Shown here: piece by piece, positions 6,532-12,309 of the stretch
Position numbering within the stretch: position 1 is the stretch's first letter
Layout of the letters: every line of letters begins with the position of its first letter
Assembly (NCBI GenBank): GCA_023264755.1
Contig: JAHFVB010000080.1
Span: forward strand, 1-12,309
Origin: Mycobacterium sp.
GTDB taxonomy: Bacteria; Actinomycetota; Actinomycetes; Mycobacteriales; Mycobacteriaceae
Direction of reading: 5' to 3'
Length of the DNA stretch: 12,309 nt
Translations under genes and position numbers: made by a program
Notes under the pieces: generated by a model
The model's input: the letters and a program-made list of their open reading frames with translations, nothing else
Told to the model about the DNA's origin: nothing
Database searches by the model: none

Positions 6532-7621
6532 CCAGCACGGCCAATTCCTTGGGGAATCGGGTCAGCAATTCCGGTACTGGATGGTCGGCGCTTCCCACCA
6601 CCAAGGTGTCCTCGATGCGGACTCCGCCGCGGCCGGGCAGATACACCCCTGGCTCCACGGTCACCGCAGCGCCGGGCAGCAAGGCCCCCGCGGCCGAGGC
6701 GCTGATTCCCGGGGCCTCGTGGATCTGCAGGCCCACCCCGTGTCCGAGCCCGTGTCCGAAGTGCTCCGCGTACCCGGCCTCCGCTATCACCTGGCGCGAA
6801 GCGGCGTCGACGTCCCTCAACTTCGCTCCCGGCACCAAGGCCTCGCGGCCGGCCCGCTGGGCAGTCGCGACCAGGTCGTAGACGTCGCGCTGCCACTGGG
6901 CGATCGGCGCGAGCACGAACGTGCGGGTCATGTCGGAGTGGTAACCGGCGACGAGCGCACCGAAGTCGATCTTGACGAAGTCGCCCCGCGCGAGCACGGC
7001 GTCGGTCGGCCGATGGTGCGGAATCGCCGAGTTCGAACCCGCCGCGACGATGGTTTCGAACGAGTTCCCGTCCGCGCCGTGGTCGAGCATCCGCCCCTCG
7101 AGTTCGCGGCCCACCTCCTTCTCCGTCCGGCCCGGCCGCAGCCCGCCGGCCTCCACTAGATCGTGCAGCGCCGCATCGGCCGCCTCACAGGCCAGCCGCA
7201 GCAGCGCGAGCTCGCCGGCGTCCTTGACCTCCCGCAATGCCTCCACCGTGCCTGCCGCGCGGACGAATTCGACGTCGGGAGCGGCCTGCTGCAATGTCGT
7301 GTAGCCGTCCACGGTGACGACGTGGCTCTCGAATCCGAGCCGGCGCGCCCCGTCGGCGGCCGCGCGGGCGGCGAGCTGGGGTCCGCAGGCACGTTCGATG
7401 ACGACCTCGGCGTCGGGCGATTGCTGGGCGGCCTGGGTCCGGTAACGCCCGTCGGTCGCCAAGACCGGCGTTTCGTCCGCCACGCGGATCAGCAGAGCCG
7501 CATTGGAACCGGTGAAACCGGTCAGATAACGGACGTTGACCAGGTCGGTTACCAACATCGCGTCCAATTCGACCGCGGCCAACCGGCGGCGCAACAGGTC
7601 GCGGCGGTGGGAAATCGTCAC
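6527..7621 (-). CDS. pepQ: Xaa-Pro dipeptidase / aminopeptidase P-like metallopeptidase (M24)
   Basis: Cleaves the bond before proline in small peptides, in the cytosol. The 364-residue protein has an N-terminal creatinase-like domain (to about 125, with NVRYLTGFTGSNAALLI) and a C-terminal pita-bread domain. The five metal ligands are all present: D219 and D230 in KIDFGALVAGYHSDMTR, H294 in FGHGLGHGVGLQIHE, E323 in TVEPGVYLPG and E337 in RIEDTLVV. The catalytic-pocket histidines in AIPHHRPTD (199-207) are also present. The start is GTG at 7621 with no Shine-Dalgarno, and a -10 (TAGCGT) ends eight bases upstream, so the mRNA is probably leaderless. It is first in a likely pepQ-efp-nusB-hypothetical transcript. 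The order matches Rv2535c-Rv2532c of M. tuberculosis, from memory. Confidence 0.94.
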   Translation of the reverse strand: MTISHRRDLLRRRLAAVELDAMLVTDLVNVRYLTGFTGSNAALLIRVADETPVLATDGRYRTQAAQQSPDAEVVIERACGPQLAARAAADGARRLGFESHVVTVDGYTTLQQAAPDVEFVRAAGTVEALREVKDAGELALLRLACEAADAALHDLVEAGGLRPGRTEKEVGRELEGRMLDHGADGNSFETIVAAGSNSAIPHHRPTDAVLARGDFVKIDFGALVAGYHSDMTRTFVLAPIAQWQRDVYDLVATAQRAGREALVPGAKLRDVDAASRQVIAEAGYAEHFGHGLGHGVGLQIHEAPGISASAAGALLPGAAVTVEPGVYLPGRGGVRIEDTLVVGSADHPVPELLTRFPKELAVLG

Positions 7622-7629
7622 GGGGGTTG

Positions 7630-7635
7630 ACGCTA
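7630..7635 (-). promoter_or_regulatory. Candidate -10 element for leaderless pepQ
   Basis: On the minus strand TAGCGT (7635-7630) fits TANNNT and ends eight bases before the GTG start at 7621. The bases between (CAACCCCC) hold no ribosome-binding site. The -35 would fall near 7653-7658, over the start codon of the divergent gene, so the two promoters overlap. Confidence 0.5.
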
Positions 7636-7640
7636 CTCGC

Positions 7641-7646
7641 TACGCT
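7641..7646 (+). promoter_or_regulatory. Candidate -10 element for the leaderless four-helix membrane protein gene
   Basis: TACGCT fits TANNNT and ends eight bases before the ATG at 7655. The bases between (GTTGCCCC) lack a Shine-Dalgarno sequence. The -35 would lie near 7618-7623, over the divergent pepQ start codon. Confidence 0.5.
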
Positions 7647-7654
7647 GTTGCCCC

Positions 7655-8220
7655 ATGAGTAAGTGGCTGCTGCGCGGACTGATGTTCGCGGCGTTGATGG
7701 TGTTCGTCCGACTGCTTCAGGGCGTGCTGATCAATGCCTTGGACACCTGGGCCCTGACGATCAGCATCACGCTGGTCGTCCTGTTCGCAGCGGTCGCGCT
7801 GGTCTGGGGCATCACCGACGGCCGGGCCGATGCCCAGGCCAGTCCCGATCCCGATCGCCGCAATGATCTGGCGATGACGTGGCTGCTGGCCGGCCTGGTC
7901 GCCGGGATCCTCAGCGGCTTCGTGTCGTGGTTCATCTCGCTGTTCTACGACAACCTCTACGCCCAGGCGCTGCTCAACGAGGTCACGACGTTCGCCGCGT
8001 TCACCGCGCTGGTGGTCTTCGTGGCAGGTGTGGCAGGCGTCGCCATCGGGCGTTATCTGGTGGACCGCAAGGCCGGCCCGTTCGTGCGGCAGCGCGTCGA
8101 CACCGACCGGGCGGACACCGACGTCTTCGAAGCCGTGCGGGACGACCAGCCGACGGAGACGGTGCATGCCGGCGCGCCGGCCGGCGAAGCGACCACGCCG
8201 GTCAACCTCGAGAAGTCGTC

Positions 8221-8224
<4 letters not shown>
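7655..8224 (+). CDS. Four-helix integral membrane protein (B-4DMT type, Rv2536-like)
   Basis: A 189-residue membrane protein with four hydrophobic segments at about 8-28 ([19 protein letters not shown]), 33-53 ([21 protein letters not shown]), 74-97 ([20 protein letters not shown]) and 113-135 ([20 protein letters not shown]). The loop between helices 2 and 3 is charged (SPDPDRRND). The C-terminal tail of about 50 residues is hydrophilic and acidic, with no known domain. An even helix count suggests both ends are on one side, probably the cytoplasm. The place next to pepQ and aroQ matches the conserved mycobacterial membrane protein Rv2536, which current databases, as I recall, name a B-4DMT family transporter. 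No transport substrate is known to me. Its TAG stop shares the CTAG palindrome with the aroQ stop. Confidence 0.88.
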
Positions 8225-10391
<2,167 letters not shown>

Positions 10392-10392
<1 letters not shown>

Positions 10393-11615
10393 CAGTCCGC
10401 CGCCAGCGAGGGCTCGGGCGGGGCCTCGGACTGCGCTGCTCCACGCGCGTGGACGGACTGCAGGTAGCCGTCGACGTTGAAGCGGGTTTCGTTCAGGGAG
10501 TCGCCACCGAACTTCTCCAGTGCAGCCCGGGCGAGCACCAGCGCCACCATCGCCTCGACGACGACACCGGCGGCGGGTACCGCACACACGTCGGACCGCT
10601 GATGGATGGCGACGGCCTCGGCTCCGGTGGCCATGTCGACGGTGGCCAGTGCCCTCGGCACGGTCGAGATGGGCTTCATCGCGGCCCGCACCCGCAGCGC
10701 CTGACCGTTCGTCATGCCGCCTTCGAGTCCACCGGCCCGGTTGGTCGACCGCAGGATGCCGTCGGGGCCGGGGTACATCTCGTCGTGGGCTTGGCTGCCG
10801 CGCCGGCGGGCGGTCTCGAAGCCGTCGCCGATCTCGACGCCCTTGATGGCCTGGATGCCCATCACCGCGCCGGCCAGCTGACTGTCGAGCCGATCGGGCC
10901 CGCTGATGAAGGAACCCAACCCGATGGGTAGGCCGTCGGCGACCACCTCGACGACGCCGCCGAGCGTGTCGCCGTCCTTCTTGGCCGCCTCGATCTCGGC
11001 GATCATCGCGTCCTCGGCGGCCTTGTCGTAGGCCCGTACCGGACTGTCGTCGATCGCAGGCAGGTCGCTGGCCACCGGCGGCGGGCCGTCGTAGGGCTTG
11101 GAGGCACCGATCGACACGACGTGCGAGAGCACCTCGACACCGAGCGCCTGTCGAAGGAAGGCCCTGGCGATCGTCGCCGCGGCGACCCTGGCCGCGGTCT
11201 CGCGGGCACTGGCGCGTTCGAGCACGGGTCGCGCGTCGTCGAAGCCGTACTTCAGCATGCCGGCGTAGTCGGCGTGCCCAGGCCGGGGCCGGGTCAGCGG
11301 GGCGTTGCGCGCGACGTCGAGGTCGGCTGCGTCGACCGGGTCGGGGGCCATTACGGTTTCCCACTTCGGCCACTCGGTGTTGCCGATCTGGATGGCGATG
11401 GGACCGCCCAGCGTGACGCCGTGGCGTACCCCCGCCAGGATGGTGACCTCGTCGGCTTCGAACTTCATCCGTGCGCCGCGGCCGTAGCCGAGTCGGCGAC
11501 GCTGTAGCTCGGCGGCGATGTCGCCCGAGGTGATGGCGACACCCGCAACCATGCCTTCGACCAAGGCCACCAGGGCCCGGCCATGGGATTCACCAGCAGT
11601 GGTCCATCGCAACAC
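10392..11615 (-). CDS. aroC: Chorismate synthase
   Basis: Makes chorismate from EPSP with reduced FMN, the seventh and last step of the shikimate pathway. The 407-residue chain has [20 protein letters not shown] with H11, [11 protein letters not shown] (43-53), [21 protein letters not shown] with H114, [12 protein letters not shown] (135-146), [16 protein letters not shown] (290-305) and [11 protein letters not shown] (338-348). The start was placed at GTG 11615 ([12 protein letters not shown]), as in M. tuberculosis, where it is MLRW. GGAAG nine bases upstream serves it. An in-frame ATG at 11624 would add MGR but lies directly on that Shine-Dalgarno. In M. tuberculosis the gene is named aroF (Rv2540c). 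It heads the aroC-aroK-aroB-aroQ operon. The C-terminal 20 residues ([16 protein letters not shown]) are loosely composed and variable in the family. Confidence 0.97.
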
Positions 11616-11701
11616 GCGTCCCATCTTCCCATGGCAGGGTCGGCCCAGCGAAAACCGCCGAGTAAGCCCCCTATTCCGTCCCGTCAGCGAGCACTGCCTC
11701 G

Positions 11702-11707
11702 ACGCTA
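11702..11707 (-). promoter_or_regulatory. Candidate -10 element for the aro operon
   Basis: TAGCGT (11707-11702) is the only TANNNT hexamer on the minus strand in the 183-base gap before aroC. Transcription would begin near 11695, giving a leader of about 80 bases. No convincing -35 precedes it, so support is weak. Confidence 0.3.
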
Positions 11708-11743
11708 TGCAGCTCCAGCGCCCGTGCTGGTATCCGACCTGCA

Positions 11744-11784
11744 CGAGCCGGCTCGGCGCCCGATGGCCCACGGCGCGACGTCGC
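11744..11784. other. Two perfect palindromes in the gap between the prepilin peptidase gene and aroC
   Basis: CGAGCCGGCTCG (11744-11755) and GCGACGTCGC (11775-11784) are each exact palindromes. They lie just downstream of the prepilin peptidase stop and upstream of the aro operon. They could form short hairpins (no U-run follows) or act as protein-binding sites. In sequence this rich in GC, chance is a serious alternative. The rest of the 183-base gap shows no gene with a credible ribosome-binding site. Confidence 0.3.
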
Positions 11785-11798
11785 CAGGGTCCTCGCGG

Positions 11799-12275
11799 CT
11801 AGGCGATCACGAGCGCCACCGCGGCCAGCGCGGAGACGCACATCGAGGGCCCGTGGGGTACGGCGGCGGGCCGGCCGGCAGCTCCAGCGGAGGGCCGCCC
11901 AGCAGCCCCGGCGGCGGTGACGGCCAAGGCCCACATCGCGGTCAGCAGCGGCGCGGCGAGCGCAGCCAACACCCAGGCGTCGACCCCGAACGCTCCGGTG
12001 AGCGCGCCGACGGCGGGGGCCAGCTTGACGTCCCCGGCCCCCAATCCGCTGGGCGCGACGACGTGCACGGCCAGGTACACCAACAGCAACGCGACGGCGC
12101 CACCCAAGGCGGGCAGCCCCCGCCCCGCGGACACCGCCGCGGCCAGGACTGCCACCGCCGCTGGCAGGGTCAGTGCGTTCGGGAGCCGGCGCTGGGTGAT
12201 GTCGTACGCGCTGAGCGCGGCACACCACGCCAGCACGACCACTGCAGCCACCAATTGGGCCGCCCCCACCCCCAT
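11799..12275 (-). CDS. Short A24 prepilin peptidase, peptidase domain only
   Basis: A polytopic membrane aspartyl protease of the type that trims class III/IV prepilin leader peptides at the cytoplasmic face. The 158 residues are nearly all hydrophobic helices. The two catalytic aspartates are present: D25 in SAYDITQRRLPN after the first helix, and D82 in the GxGD motif GLGAGDVKLAP. The end carries the VPHGPSM element (near 139-145) that matches the conserved VPFGP of the family. The N-terminal methyltransferase domain with its cysteine pairs is absent, as in the short TadV/CpaA-like forms and in M. tuberculosis Rv2551c. AGAAGRPS/AGAAGRPA is a tandem eight-residue repeat near 122-137. ATG 12275 was chosen because a -10 ends six bases before it. 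A GTG at 12278 is the alternative. No pilin gene is in view, so its substrate is unknown. Confidence 0.85.
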   Translation of the reverse strand: MGVGAAQLVAAVVVLAWCAALSAYDITQRRLPNALTLPAAVAVLAAAVSAGRGLPALGGAVALLLVYLAVHVVAPSGLGAGDVKLAPAVGALTGAFGVDAWVLAALAAPLLTAMWALAVTAAGAAGRPSAGAAGRPAAVPHGPSMCVSALAAVALVIA

Positions 12276-12281
12276 CACCGA

Positions 12282-12287
12282 AGGCTA
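12282..12287 (-). promoter_or_regulatory. Candidate -10 element for a leaderless prepilin peptidase mRNA
   Basis: TAGCCT (12287-12282) ends six bases before ATG 12275, the same arrangement as at the serine hydrolase gene. Its TAG also serves as the stop codon of the putative upstream gene. No Shine-Dalgarno sequence lies between. The -35 region would fall inside the upstream gene, near the window edge. Confidence 0.4.
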
Positions 12288-12309
12288 ACCGGCCTCGAGC
12301 GCGGCGCTC
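12285..12309 (-). CDS. 3' end of an upstream gene, probably aroE (shikimate dehydrogenase)
   Basis: Seven codons and a TAG stop (12287-12285) are visible, reading SAALEAG. The ending resembles C-termini of actinobacterial shikimate dehydrogenases, and in M. tuberculosis aroE (Rv2552c) directly precedes the prepilin peptidase gene Rv2551c. Only this fragment is in view, so the call rests mainly on gene order. Confidence 0.35.

Noticed and set aside
7627..7632. TTGACG as a -35 element for the four-helix membrane protein gene
   Set aside because: It is only eight bases from TACGCT, too close for a promoter, and no TANNNT lies 16-19 bases downstream of it.
7640..8167. Minus-strand frame rich in Asp, Gln, His and Glu opposite the four-helix membrane protein
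   Set aside because: Its composition is what results from reading hydrophobic codons on the other strand. The plus-strand frame has four clear membrane segments.
10393..11373. Long open frame on the minus strand leading into aroK, which would make a 541-residue protein
   Set aside because: The first 327 or so codons lie entirely over aroC in another frame and read as Arg-rich, low-complexity sequence. Only the part from 10392 is aroK.

Overview
The window is high-GC actinobacterial chromosome, almost certainly from a mycobacterium of the Mycolicibacterium (rapid grower) kind. PyrR, PyrB, PyrC, NusB, EF-P, AroQ, AroB, AroK and AroC all read as close relatives of the Mycobacterium tuberculosis proteins as I remember them. 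Start codons are often GTG and several genes look leaderless, which fits. There is no sign of a mobile element, prophage, CRISPR array, tRNA or rRNA. This is mostly housekeeping sequence, and its interest lies in how genes are joined and controlled.

Layout. (1) About 1-3375, minus strand: a pyrimidine operon in the order pyrR, a 21-codon mini-ORF, pyrB, pyrC and a membrane-anchored PH-like protein that runs off the left edge. In relatives carA and carB follow. Every junction is an overlap (TGATG, ATGA, ATGA, GTGA). A PyrR-binding-loop consensus sits directly before the pyrR Shine-Dalgarno sequence. (2) 3489-4694, plus strand: a divergent class C beta-lactamase-like serine hydrolase, apparently leaderless. 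(3) 4711-7621, minus strand: pepQ, efp, nusB and a hypothetical gene, probably one transcript. (4) 7655-8224, plus strand: a four-helix membrane protein, divergent from pepQ across a 33-bp spacer that seems to hold two overlapping leaderless promoters. (5) 8221-11615, minus strand: the shikimate operon aroC-aroK-aroB-aroQ, all overlapping. The last stop shares a CTAG with the stop of the convergent membrane gene. (6) 11799-12275, minus strand: a short A24 prepilin peptidase, preceded at the right edge by what is probably the end of aroE.

Functionally, block 1 makes UMP precursors under PyrR control. Block 5 covers shikimate-pathway steps 2, 3, 5 and 7, and aroE (step 4) probably lies just outside. 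Block 3 combines proline-related functions (an Xaa-Pro peptidase, and EF-P, which relieves polyproline stalling) with the antitermination factor NusB. From memory, blocks 1 and 3-6 lie far apart in M. tuberculosis (Rv1379-Rv1383 and Rv2532c-Rv2552c), so the linkage here marks a rearrangement between the lineages.

The best candidate for something undescribed is the pyrR-pyrB junction. A 60-bp imperfect tandem duplication encodes a 21-codon ORF that fits exactly between the two genes and is translationally coupled at both ends.
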